Shown in pieces: positions 16,027 through 23,719 of a DNA stretch of 64,000 nt. Source of the stretch: JAXDJH01 sp034663635 (GTDB lineage: Bacteria; Actinomycetota; CADDZG01; WHSQ01); assembly GCA_034663635.1 (NCBI GenBank), contig JAXDJH010000029.1, positions 1 through 64,000 of the forward strand, given 5' to 3'. Made by a program: the position numbers and the translations under genes. How positions within the stretch are numbered: the first letter of the stretch is position 1; the number at the start of each line of letters is the position of its first letter. The notes under the pieces were generated by a model. That model was given only the letters and a program-made list of their open reading frames with translations, did no database searches and was not told the origin of the DNA.

Positions 16027-17451
16027 ATGGCAGCAACACCCTCGGATGCCCTGAAACTGGGTCAGCAGAACAACGCCCAGTTCTTCGACATCCGGTTCTC
16101 CGATCTCCCCGGTCTCATGCAGCACTTCTCGTTGCCCTTCGATGAATTGACCGAAGAGGCGTTCGAGGAGGGCTTGGGTTTCGACGGTTCCTCGATCCGC
16201 GGATTCCAGGAGATCCAGGAGTCGGACATGATCCTCGTGCCCGACCCGAACACCGCGGTGATGGATCCGTTCCGCCAGCACCCGACGCTGGTGATGAACG
16301 CGTTCGTGAAGGATCCCGTCACCGGTGAGTTCTATTCGCGCGACCCCCGCTACATCGCGAAGAAGGCGGAGGACTACCTAAAGGGAACCGGGATCGCGGA
16401 CACCGCGTACTTCGGTCCCGAGGCCGAGTTCTACATCTTCGACTCGATCCGCTTCGACCAGAACCAGCACTCGAGCTACCACTACATCGGCGCGGTCGAA
16501 GGTGTGTGGAACTCGGGAGCCGAAGAGGGCGGGCACAACCTCGGCTACAAGCCCCGTTACAAGGAGGGCTACTTCCCTGTTCCTCCGATGGACCACTACC
16601 AGGACCTGCGGAGCGAGATGTGCGTGGTCCTGCGAGAGCTCGGCATCCCGGTCGAGGTTCACCACCACGAGGTCGGCACCGCAGGTCAGGCCGAGATCGA
16701 CATGGGCTTCGACTCGCTTCTGTCGATGGCCGACAAGCTGATGCTCTACAAGTACACGGTCAAGAACGTCGCGTTGCAGGCCGGTAAGACGGTCACGTTC
16801 ATGCCGAAGCCGATCTACCAGGACAACGGCTCGGGAATGCACGTGCACCAGAGCCTGTGGAAAGACGGCGAGTCGTTGATGTTCGACGAGCTCGGCTACG
16901 CACAGCTCTCCGACATCGCCCGCTGGTACATCGGCGGACTGCTCGAGCACGCTGCTTCGCTGCTCGCACTCTGCGCGCCGACCACGAACAGCTACAAGCG
17001 ACTGGTGCCGGGTTACGAAGCGCCGGTCAACCTCGTTTACTCGCAGCGCAACCGTTCCGCCGCCGTTCGGATCCCGCTGTACTCGAAGTCGCCGAAGTCC
17101 AAGCGCCTCGAGTTCCGTTGCCCGGACCCGAGCGCGAACCCGTACCTCGCGTTCCCGGCGCTGCTCATGGCTGGCCTCGATGGGATCAAGAACAAGATCG
17201 AGCCGCCGGACCCGGTCGACAAGGACCTCTACGAGCTGCCTCCTGAGGCGCTCGCTGCGGTGCCGCAGGTGCCGGGCTCGCTCCCCGAGGCATTGGATGC
17301 GCTCGAGGCCGACCACGACTATCTGCTTGAAGGTGGCGTCTTCACCCAAGACGTCATCGACCACTGGATCGACTACAAGAGGATCCACGAGGTCGACGAG
17401 ATCCGTCTCCGGCCGCACCCGTGGGAGTTCTACCTCTACTACGACATTTAG
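16027..17451 (+). CDS. glnA: Glutamine synthetase type I (adenylylatable)
   Basis: A 474-residue dodecameric type I-beta enzyme making glutamine from glutamate, ammonia and ATP. Seen: the N-terminal latch region LGFDGSSIRGFQEIQESDM, the active-site GPEAEFYIFD, NGSGMHVHQSLWKDG, and NRSAAVRIPLYSKSPKSKRLEFRCPDPSANPYL (quoted in parts by family). The adenylylation Tyr is Y402 in KDLYELPPE, matching the glnE gene nearby. A strong AGAAGGAGGA ribosome-binding site lies 7 nt before the ATG. Transcription is probably under GlnR (four-site box upstream), and a clear terminator follows. Confidence 0.97.
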   Translation: MAATPSDALKLGQQNNAQFFDIRFSDLPGLMQHFSLPFDELTEEAFEEGLGFDGSSIRGFQEIQESDMILVPDPNTAVMDPFRQHPTLVMNAFVKDPVTGEFYSRDPRYIAKKAEDYLKGTGIADTAYFGPEAEFYIFDSIRFDQNQHSSYHYIGAVEGVWNSGAEEGGHNLGYKPRYKEGYFPVPPMDHYQDLRSEMCVVLRELGIPVEVHHHEVGTAGQAEIDMGFDSLLSMADKLMLYKYTVKNVALQAGKTVTFMPKPIYQDNGSGMHVHQSLWKDGESLMFDELGYAQLSDIARWYIGGLLEHAASLLALCAPTTNSYKRLVPGYEAPVNLVYSQRNRSAAVRIPLYSKSPKSKRLEFRCPDPSANPYLAFPALLMAGLDGIKNKIEPPDPVDKDLYELPPEALAAVPQVPGSLPEALDALEADHDYLLEGGVFTQDVIDHWIDYKRIHEVDEIRLRPHPWEFYLYYDI

Positions 17452-17469
17452 AGCGAGAGTTAGACCGAA

Positions 17470-17503
17470 GAGGCCCCGTCCCCCGGCGGGGCCTCTTTCT
17501 TTC
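17470..17503 (+). terminator. Rho-independent terminator of glnA1
   Basis: A perfect 9-bp stem, GAGGCCCCG (17470-17478) with CGGGGCCTC (17487-17495), has an 8-nt loop and is followed by a T-rich run (TTTCTTT). It starts 18 bp after the glnA1 stop. Confidence 0.9.
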
Positions 17504-17571
17504 CCCGTTCTTTTCCACGTCACGAGACCTGAGGGCTCGCATCGTGGAAAAGAATGCAGGGTGTGGTTCAG

Positions 17572-18096
17572 ATGAAGGTGTTCAAGACGGCCGAGGCTTC
17601 GCCCGACTTCCTGAGGAATATCCAGCGGGTCGTCGTCGACGCCTTCAACGGCAGGTTCTCGGACGACGACTGGGATCACGCTTTGGGTGGCACCCATGTC
17701 GTCGTCACCGAAGGCGATGAGATTCTCTCGCACGCCTCGGTCGTAACGAGGACGCTCGATGTCGCGGGTGAAGCGTTTCGCGCGGGCTACATCGAAGGAG
17801 TGGGTACTGCCCCAGCACGCCAGGGTCAGGGGCTGGGCTCCGTTGCGATGACCGAGATCACGGCATTGGTGCGTCGCGACTTCGAGATGGGTGCCTTATC
17901 GACCGATGCGCAGGGGTTCTACGAGAAGCTCGGTTGGGAAAGATGGCAGGGCCCAACTTTCGTACGTGGGGAATCTGGCCTGATCCGCACCGAAGACGAA
18001 GACGACGGGATCATGGTGCTTCGTTTCGGGCGGAGCGAATACCTCGATCTGACCGCAGCTATCTCTTGCGAGGAGCGAAGCGGAGACGACTGGTAG
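17572..18096 (+). CDS. Aminoglycoside 2'-N-acetyltransferase-like GNAT protein (AAC(2')-I family)
   Basis: A 174-residue GNAT acyltransferase. The pattern along the whole chain recalls chromosomal AAC(2')-I of mycobacteria: WDHALGGTHVVV near 34-45, AGYIEGVGTAPARQGQGLGS near 71-90 (acetyl-CoA loop), LGWERWQGPTFV, RTEDEDDGIMVL and the C-terminal SGDDW. In that family acetyl-CoA acetylates the 2'-amine of aminoglycosides; the native substrate of chromosomal members is uncertain. ATG 17572 fits the family N-terminus; ATG 17554 is an alternative. It follows the glnA1 terminator, and the probable selenoprotein starts 19 bp after it. Resistance is not demonstrated by sequence. Confidence 0.82.
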   Translation: MKVFKTAEASPDFLRNIQRVVVDAFNGRFSDDDWDHALGGTHVVVTEGDEILSHASVVTRTLDVAGEAFRAGYIEGVGTAPARQGQGLGSVAMTEITALVRRDFEMGALSTDAQGFYEKLGWERWQGPTFVRGESGLIRTEDEDDGIMVLRFGRSEYLDLTAAISCEERSGDDW

Positions 18097-18115
18097 GTCC
18101 AAATAGGATGCGCGC

Positions 18116-18649
18116 ATGAATCCCAAGAATCTGGACGCGATCGCGGATGTCGTTCTTCCCGACTCGTACGGCAACGAAGTCCGGCTCGGCGATCTTTGGC
18201 GTGACAAGCCGACCGTCGTCGTATGGCTCCGGCATTACGGCTGAACGTTCTGCCGGGAGTTCGTCGCTCAGTTGAGCGATCGTCGCGAAGAGTTCGAAGC
18301 GAAGGGGGCGGGGATCGTCGCGATCGGGATGGGGCGACCCGAGATGGCGGCACACTTCAGGGATGAGCGAAACGTGCCGTTCCCGTTGATCGTCGACCAC
18401 GACAAGACGACCTATAAGGCGCTCGAGCTGAAGCGCGGCAATCTCTGGGACATGGCCGGGCCTCAGAACTGGCTCCGCTACACCAAGGGCCTCCTTGCGG
18501 GCCACGGCGTGGCCGCCCCCAAACAGGACCCCGCTCAGATGGGCGGCGTAGTCGTCGTCGAGGCCGGGGGAAAGATTGTCTACGTGCATCGAGGTGAGAT
18601 TCCGGCGGACAATCCGATGGTGGACGATGTTTTGGAGGCTGTGTCGTGA
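18116..18649 (+). CDS. Peroxiredoxin-like selenoprotein (Sec43, UxxC motif) with in-frame TGA
   Basis: One reading frame of 178 codons interrupted only by TGA at 18242-18244. Read as selenocysteine it gives a 177-residue AhpC/TSA-like protein (AAED1/PRXL2-type) with the active-site motif RHYGUTFCREF: U43 sits where the family has Cys, and C46 completes UxxC. Downstream the frame continues through family segments VAIGMGRPEMAAHF, FPLIVDHDKTTYKA and MGGVVVVEAGGKIVYVHR to a normal stop. A 6-bp hairpin with G in its apical loop lies 25 nt after the TGA, as in bacterial SECIS elements. Other genes here use TGA as stop, so reassignment to Trp is unlikely. Predicted role: thiol/selenol peroxidase or disulfide exchange. 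Automatic callers would report only 18272-18649. Selenocysteine machinery is not in the window. Confidence 0.85.
18242..18280 (+). promoter_or_regulatory. UGA selenocysteine codon and SECIS-like hairpin
   Basis: TGA at 18242-18244 is followed by stem TCGCTC (18264-18269), loop AGTT (18270-18273) and GAGCGA (18274-18279), extended by a G-T pair. The loop begins 25 nt after the TGA and carries G at its second position. This fits the published bacterial SECIS rules (short upper stem, small loop with an early G, 16-37 nt from the UGA). No energy calculation was made. Confidence 0.7.
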
Positions 18650-18816
18650 CCTATCTGCCGATGGTGCTGTTCGCCTTGGCTCTGCTCGGTCTCGTCGGAC
18701 TGATGGCCGGCGACCGAGAGAAGGGGATCGCGGCGGTTCGTAACATCGTCATCGTCGTGGTTGGGATGATCCTGCTCGTGATGCTGTTCTCACTCGCGGT
18801 CGACAGAACCCTCTAG
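18646..18816 (+). CDS. Small two-helix membrane protein coupled to the selenoprotein
   Basis: A 56-residue ORF with GTG start overlapping the selenoprotein stop (GTGA). It has two hydrophobic segments, LPMVLFALALLGLVGLMAG and NIVIVVVGMILLVMLFSLAV, joined by a short charged loop (DREKGIAAVR). It ends 3 bp before the convergent glnE stop. The overlap, length and amphipathic layout support a real gene, but there is no recognisable family. It might anchor or serve the redox protein at the membrane; that is inference from coupling only. Confidence 0.65.
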   Translation: MTYLPMVLFALALLGLVGLMAGDREKGIAAVRNIVIVVVGMILLVMLFSLAVDRTL

Positions 18817-18819
18817 GCC

Positions 18820-21462
18820 TCACTCGCCGTAGATCACCTTCTCGGCGACCTTGCGAGCCCTCCGTGTGGCTCGCAGATAGTTCTCTTCCACCTCCTGGCG
18901 CGGTTGATCTCTGAATCCAAGCGCTATGCCCAGGGCCTCGAGCTCTTCAGGTTTCACCGGCAACGCGTCGGTCGGTCGACCGGTAAGAAGAAAGAGCTTG
19001 TTCCGCACCTCGGAGAGAAACAGATAGCTGCTGCGCAAACGCTGCGCGCCATCCTCCGCGATCAAGTCTGACGTGGCGGCAGCATCGAGCGCCTCCATCG
19101 TGTTCGTCGAACGCAGGGATTCGAGTTCGTTGCCGTGGCGTAGTTGGAGGATCTGCACCGCGAACTCGACGTCGGCCATCCCGCCCGGCCCCATCTTCAG
19201 ATGACGACGTGGGTCGACACCACGGGGGATCCTCTCGCGCTCCATCCGAGCCTTGAGGTGACGGATCTCCGCCCATGCCTCATCCGATACGAGTTCCGGA
19301 AAGGCGATGTCTCGAGTTTGCTCGACGAGTTTCTCGGCGAGCGCCAGATCGCCGGCGACGGGCCTCGCCTTGATCAGCGCTTGATGCTCCCAGGGACGAG
19401 ACCAGCGTCTGTAGTACTCGAGGTACGAATCGAGCGAACGCACGAGGGGGCCGGACTTCCCTTCCGGTCTTATGCCGGCATCCACTCGAAAGGCTTGGCC
19501 CTCGGGCGTGATCTCGCCCACGAACCTCAACAGTTCCTCGCCCGCGCGCTCCATCGCGACGGGATCGCCATCCGCAACGAACATCACGTCGATGTCGCTG
19601 GAGTAGCTGAGCTCGCGCCCCCCGAGTTTCCCCATCCCGATCACCGCCAACGCGAGACCCGCTTCCTTCAACGCCGCTTCGAGACAGGCTTCCGCAAGAT
19701 CGGTCAGCCATCGCCCGGTGTCCTCGACGCCGTTCTCGTCGGAGAGGTCGCTCAACGCCACGCGCAGCATCTCCCGGCGCTTGAACCGGCGAAGACCGTC
19801 GCGACGATCGACCGGATCGCGCCAGTTGAGCGACGCGATCGCTTCGTGGACCAAACGGTCCCTGGCCTTCGGCCCCCCCGGCCCCCTCGGGTCGGCGATC
19901 GTGGCGAGTTCCTCAGGGACGTGGGTCAAGACCTCACCGAGCAATCGGCCGCTGCCGAGCACCTTCGCCAGAAACTCCAGTCCCGGAGGGTTGTCCCGGA
20001 GCGAACCCAAAACGTCAAGGCGACCCTCGAGGGCCTCGCCTAGGCGCAAGAAAGAGAACAGCCCTTCATCCGGCTGCGGAGTGGTCGTGAGGAAGCGCAA
20101 CAAAGCCGGGGTGAGCACCCGAAACAACTTCGCTCGCCTGGATGTCCCGCTGACTAAGCCTTCGAGCGTGCGGCTCGCTCGATCGACATCCCGGAAACCG
20201 AGGACGCCGAGTCGTTCCATGAGTGCCTCGCGCGACATGCGCGTAGCCGCCGGATCGGCGAGAGCCTCCACCATCGGCCGGTAAAACAGCTTCTCGAATC
20301 GTCCTCTGACATCCGACAACACGCGGTGATGAGCTTCATCGAAGCGCTCGAGAGCGCCCATCTCACCGGAGTCACGGAATCCCATCGTGATCGCGATCCG
20401 TCGACGCGCATCTTGATCGCGCGGCAACGTGTGAACCTGCCGCTCCTGCCAAAGCTGGACCCGATGCTCGACGTTGCGCAACCACCGATAGTCGACGGAC
20501 AAACCGGCTCCGTCATCCTCCGCGATGTAGCCACCGTCGATAAGGCTAGAGATCGCCTCGAGCGTGTTGGCCGAACGCACCGACGGATCGCTACCGCCAT
20601 GGACCAACTGCAAGAGTTGTACGGAGAACTCGATATCCCGGATCCCGCCGGGGCCGAGCTTCACGTCGTCTGCCTCGGACGATTTCGAGCGGCGGGCCGA
20701 ACGCTGCGCATGCTCCTCGACGCGCTCTTTCATCTTGCGCACGCTGTTGATGACCTCCGGGGAAACTTCTGCCGGGTAGACGAGAGCGCGCGTGCGTTCG
20801 ACGAATTCGTTTCCTGCGTCCTTGGAGCCCGCGGACGCGCGCGCCTTTATCAGGGCTTGGAACTCCCAAGCGTGCGCCCAGCGCTTGTAGTACTCGAGAT
20901 AGCCATCGAGTGATCGAACGAGAGCGCCGTTGCGTCCCTCCGGCCGAAGGTTCGCGTCGATCCTGTAAGCCTGTCCTTCGGGAGAGACGCCGCCAAGCTC
21001 ATGCAACAGAGACTCGACCGCGTCGATCGAGGCGGCAACGTCATCGGGGGCCGCGACGAACATCACGTCGATGTCAGAGGAGTAGTTGAGCTCGAGGCCC
21101 CCGAGCTTGCCCATCGCGATCACCGCAAGCGTTGAAGGGGCCTCGAGATGCTCGAGGGTCACCTCCAAGCAGGCATCTGCGAGTTCCGCGAGCCGAAGGG
21201 CGGCGAGCTCGGGCCCGATCTCCCCGGCGAGGTCTCGAGCCGCGATAGCCGCGAGGGCCCTGCGTCTGAACCTGCGGAGCTCCGGCATCCCGTCCTGGGC
21301 GACGGCGTCTCGAGCCTGGGCGAGGTAGCCGGGGCCATCCGGGAGCGGGGCGTCGGCCGTCACCGCCTCTGAGGCCTGGGGGTCATCGTCCAGGAGGGCC
21401 CCGAGCGACCGGCTGGCGGCCTTCAGGGCTTCGATCCTGCGTGGGCCAAGCTCGGCTTCCAT
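18820..21462 (-). CDS. glnE: Bifunctional glutamine synthetase adenylyltransferase/deadenylyltransferase
   Basis: An 880-residue enzyme that adenylylates and deadenylylates glutamine synthetase. Two nucleotidyltransferase domains are visible with the same core: LGGLELNYSSDIDVMF near residues 121-135 and LGGRELSYSSDIDVMF near 620-635; each is followed by a GlnD/PII-uridylyltransferase-like helical region (LGPGGIRDIEFSVQLLQL and MGPGGMADVEFAVQILQL). It is slightly shorter than the E. coli protein but complete. ATG 21462 was chosen because upstream residues are not family-like. The target Tyr is present in GlnA1 (Y402). It lies between glnA1 and glnA2, as in many actinobacteria. Confidence 0.95.
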   Translation of the reverse strand: MEAELGPRRIEALKAASRSLGALLDDDPQASEAVTADAPLPDGPGYLAQARDAVAQDGMPELRRFRRRALAAIAARDLAGEIGPELAALRLAELADACLEVTLEHLEAPSTLAVIAMGKLGGLELNYSSDIDVMFVAAPDDVAASIDAVESLLHELGGVSPEGQAYRIDANLRPEGRNGALVRSLDGYLEYYKRWAHAWEFQALIKARASAGSKDAGNEFVERTRALVYPAEVSPEVINSVRKMKERVEEHAQRSARRSKSSEADDVKLGPGGIRDIEFSVQLLQLVHGGSDPSVRSANTLEAISSLIDGGYIAEDDGAGLSVDYRWLRNVEHRVQLWQERQVHTLPRDQDARRRIAITMGFRDSGEMGALERFDEAHHRVLSDVRGRFEKLFYRPMVEALADPAATRMSREALMERLGVLGFRDVDRASRTLEGLVSGTSRRAKLFRVLTPALLRFLTTTPQPDEGLFSFLRLGEALEGRLDVLGSLRDNPPGLEFLAKVLGSGRLLGEVLTHVPEELATIADPRGPGGPKARDRLVHEAIASLNWRDPVDRRDGLRRFKRREMLRVALSDLSDENGVEDTGRWLTDLAEACLEAALKEAGLALAVIGMGKLGGRELSYSSDIDVMFVADGDPVAMERAGEELLRFVGEITPEGQAFRVDAGIRPEGKSGPLVRSLDSYLEYYRRWSRPWEHQALIKARPVAGDLALAEKLVEQTRDIAFPELVSDEAWAEIRHLKARMERERIPRGVDPRRHLKMGPGGMADVEFAVQILQLRHGNELESLRSTNTMEALDAAATSDLIAEDGAQRLRSSYLFLSEVRNKLFLLTGRPTDALPVKPEELEALGIALGFRDQPRQEVEENYLRATRRARKVAEKVIYGE

Positions 21463-21589
21463 TGGGCGGGTGAGCCTACTTCCGCCCCTCGCCCAGGCGG
21501 GTCGTTGTGGATGAGCCACAAAGCTTTGCTCGAAGTTCTCCCGTTTACCCCCCTGCGCTAGGTACAAGCCCGCGCCTAGGGTCTTCCAA

Positions 21590-21722
21590 GCGCGTCACGA
21601 ACGCGCAGACGGGCCCGAGGGCTCGCAGCTAGCGGCCACCCGGTTCGCGGGCAAGCGCTCCAACGGAGCAACGCCGGGGTTCGGCCGAGGCAATCAAGGC
21701 ATCAGTGGCGTCGTAGAGACGC
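21590..21722 (+). promoter_or_regulatory. Structured leader region upstream of the NlpC/P60 gene
   Basis: The 306-bp gap between glnE and the hydrolase gene contains several hairpins: GCGCGT/ACGCGC (21590-21606), GCTCC/GGAGC (21657-21669) and GCGTC/GACGC (21708-21722). This suggests a structured 5' UTR. NlpC/P60 genes in actinobacteria are often controlled by c-di-AMP (ydaO) riboswitches, but I could not align the conserved ydaO core here, so the class is open. The rest of the gap shows no gene. Confidence 0.35.
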
Positions 21723-21768
21723 GCCCCGTGAGCGCTGCCGCGGATGACTTGACGGCATAGGAGGTTGG

Positions 21769-22308
21769 ATGTCAGAAGGGCCGCGTCGTAGTTCGATGCT
21801 TAGATTGCTTGCGACCACCGCTGTCGCACTTGTTGTCACCACGATGTACCCGGTCGCTGCGGATGCCACGACACTCGGCGCACCCAGCATCAACGACAGT
21901 CACAACGCACACCGCGTACGGCACAACGTCAAAGAGCGTGCCCGTTCGCAGATCGGCGCTTCCTACTCTTACGGAGGCACCGCACCACGGGCATTCGACT
22001 GCTCGGGGTTCACGATGTGGACGTTCGAGCGCCTCGCTAACCTTCCTCACAACTCCACCGATCAGTTCAACCTCGCGCATCGACGCGGCTACAAGCGGAT
22101 CTGGAAACGAAACCGCTTGAAAGTCGGAGACCTCGTCTTCCACCACACGACGAGCTCGCGCGTCGGTCACGCGGGTATCTATGTCGGAAACGGTCACTTC
22201 ATCTCTTCGACCACTTCCGAAGGAGTGCGCGTTCGCTCTCTCTACGATTCCTACTGGGGGCCGCGTTGGGTTGGAGCCACGCGCCTGCCCGCGACGCAGA
22301 ACAGCTAG
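21769..22308 (+). CDS. Secreted NlpC/P60 (C40) peptidoglycan hydrolase
   Basis: A 179-residue exported endopeptidase. Signal peptide: basic N-terminus, then LLATTAVALVVTTMYPVAADA, cleavage near residue 34. The catalytic domain shows RSQIGASYSYGGTAPRAFDCS (nucleophile Cys in FDCSGF) and the His in GHAGIYVGNGHFI; a third polar residue follows. It lacks the coiled-coil or LysM/SH3 modules of larger RipA-like enzymes. GGAGG lies 4 nt before the ATG. A long structured leader precedes it. It converges on glnA2 with a 4-bp stop overlap. It probably cleaves D-Glu/meso-DAP peptide bonds in the wall. Confidence 0.88.
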   Translation: MSEGPRRSSMLRLLATTAVALVVTTMYPVAADATTLGAPSINDSHNAHRVRHNVKERARSQIGASYSYGGTAPRAFDCSGFTMWTFERLANLPHNSTDQFNLAHRRGYKRIWKRNRLKVGDLVFHHTTSSRVGHAGIYVGNGHFISSTTSEGVRVRSLYDSYWGPRWVGATRLPATQNS

Positions 22309-23651
22309 AGAAGCGGAAGGTAGCGCTCGACCTCATAAGGCGTCACGTAGGACTTGTACTGGTTCCACTCAGCGCGCTTATTGCGCAAGAGGTACTCGAA
22401 TACCTGCTCGCCGAGTGTCTCTGCGACGAGGTCTGAGTTCTCCATCTCCCTGACCGATTCGGAGAGATCCTCCGGAAGTTGAACGACCCCGCGAGCCTTT
22501 CGTTCGGTTTCGGTCATCTCGTAGATGTTGTCCGTCGCCTCGGGGGGCAGTTCGTAGCCTTCGTCGATCCCCTTAAGGCCGGCGGCCAGCATCACCGCGA
22601 ACGCGAGGTACGGATTGCAGGCGGGATCAGGTGAACGAAGCTCGATGCGAGTGGACTGGTCCTTGCGCGGTTTGTACATCGGGACGCGGATGAGGGCCGA
22701 GCGGTTGTGGCGGCCCCAGCACACGTAGACCGGAGCCTCCGCAACGGGGTAGCCCGGTCCCGTGGTCAGGCGTTTGTAAGAGTTGACCCACTGGTTCGTG
22801 ATCGCAGTGATCTCGCGCGCGTGCATGAGGATCCCCGCGGAGAACGCCTTCGCGACCTTCGACAGGTGATACTCGTCGGACGAGTCATGGAACGCGTTCT
22901 GGTCGCCTTCGAACAGCGACATGTGCGTGTGCATCCCAGAACCCGGGAGATCGGTCTTGGGCTTCGGCATGAACGTCGCGTAGAGGCCACGAGCGGCTGC
23001 TTGTTCCTTGACGACGAGGCGGTAGGTCATCACCGAATCGGCCATCGTCAGCGCGTCGGCGTGTCGAAGATCGATCTCGTGTTGCGACGGACCCACCTCG
23101 TGGTGCGAGAACTCGACCGGGATGCCCATCCGCTCGAGCACGCTGATCGTCTCTCGTCTCAATTGCTGGGTGACGTCCACGGGAGTGAAGTCGAAGTACC
23201 CGCCCGAGTCGATGATCTCGGGCTCCTCGGGCGACTTGAAGACGTAGAACTCCATCTCTGGATGGACGTAGAACGTGAATCCGCGCTCGGAAGCCTTCTC
23301 GAGGTTGCGCCTTAGGACGAAGCGTGGGTCTCCCCAGAAGGGTCTGCCGTCAGGCGTGTAGATATCGCAGAACATCCGAGCGACCGCGGAATCGTCGTGA
23401 GCCGACCTGCTCGGAACGATCTGAAAGGTGCTCGCGTCCGGCCGTGCCAGCATGTCCGATTCCTGGGCGCGCGCGAAGCCCTCGATCGCAGAACCATCGA
23501 ACCCGATCCCTTCATCGAAGGCCTGTTCGAGCTCCTCCGAAGTCACGGCGAAAGACTTGAGAAAGCCGAGGACGTCGGTGAACCACAACCAAACCAGGCG
23601 GATACCTCGCTCCTCCACCGTCCGGAGCACGTAGTCCTGCTGTCTCTCCAT
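22305..23651 (-). CDS. glnA2: Glutamine synthetase type I-alpha (GlnA2-like)
   Basis: A 448-residue second glutamine synthetase. Family motifs are present: GIGFDGSAIEGFARAQESDM, HPEMEFYVF, GSGMHTHMSLFEGD, NRSALIRVPMY and ELRSPDPACNPYLAF. The stretch aligned with the adenylylation loop (TDNIYEMTETER) lacks the LYELPPE context of GlnA1, so covalent control is unlikely. It is the size of mycobacterial GlnA2. A -10-like TAGGCT lies 8 nt before the ATG and a two-half-site GlnR box just upstream overlaps where a -35 would be. It may act with GlnA1 or on related gamma-glutamyl substrates. Confidence 0.93.
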   Translation of the reverse strand: MERQQDYVLRTVEERGIRLVWLWFTDVLGFLKSFAVTSEELEQAFDEGIGFDGSAIEGFARAQESDMLARPDASTFQIVPSRSAHDDSAVARMFCDIYTPDGRPFWGDPRFVLRRNLEKASERGFTFYVHPEMEFYVFKSPEEPEIIDSGGYFDFTPVDVTQQLRRETISVLERMGIPVEFSHHEVGPSQHEIDLRHADALTMADSVMTYRLVVKEQAAARGLYATFMPKPKTDLPGSGMHTHMSLFEGDQNAFHDSSDEYHLSKVAKAFSAGILMHAREITAITNQWVNSYKRLTTGPGYPVAEAPVYVCWGRHNRSALIRVPMYKPRKDQSTRIELRSPDPACNPYLAFAVMLAAGLKGIDEGYELPPEATDNIYEMTETERKARGVVQLPEDLSESVREMENSDLVAETLGEQVFEYLLRNKRAEWNQYKSYVTPYEVERYLPLL

Positions 23652-23659
23652 GGCGGCGA

Positions 23660-23691
23660 AGCCTACGCCTGCTGCGTTTCGAGGGGGTTAA
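23660..23691 (-). promoter_or_regulatory. glnA2 promoter: -10 TAGGCT and GlnR box
   Basis: On the minus strand, TTAAC (23691-23687), six bases, then GAAAC (23680-23676) form one a/b pair of GlnR half-sites with 11-bp phasing. TAGGCT (23665-23660) follows 10 bp later and ends 8 nt before the glnA2 ATG, so the transcript would be almost leaderless. The box lies in the 68-bp gap shared with divergent nadE-glnR. Confidence 0.5.
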
Positions 23692-23707
23692 CTCAAGCGC
23701 GGTCCAC

Positions 23708-23713
23708 TAGGCT
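23708..23713 (+). promoter_or_regulatory. -10 element TAGGCT for nadE-glnR (leaderless)
   Basis: TAGGCT ends 6 nt before the nadE ATG with no ribosome-binding site between. The same hexamer and spacing precede the methyltransferase at 56396. Confidence 0.45.
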
Positions 23714-23719
23714 TGAAAG

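Noticed and set aside
16378..17733. 451-residue open frame antisense to glnA1
   Set aside because: It lies wholly opposite glnA1 and its terminator, with Arg/Val-rich residues typical of antisense frames in GC-rich genes; no family pattern.
18116..18649. Reading the TGA-interrupted peroxiredoxin-like gene as a pseudogene
   Set aside because: Only one stop interrupts it, at the catalytic Cys position, the rest is intact on both sides, and a SECIS-like hairpin follows. Decay would not be so precise; it remains the main alternative.
21463..21768. c-di-AMP (ydaO) riboswitch
   Set aside because: The context fits, but I could not align the conserved core elements, so I report only a structured leader.
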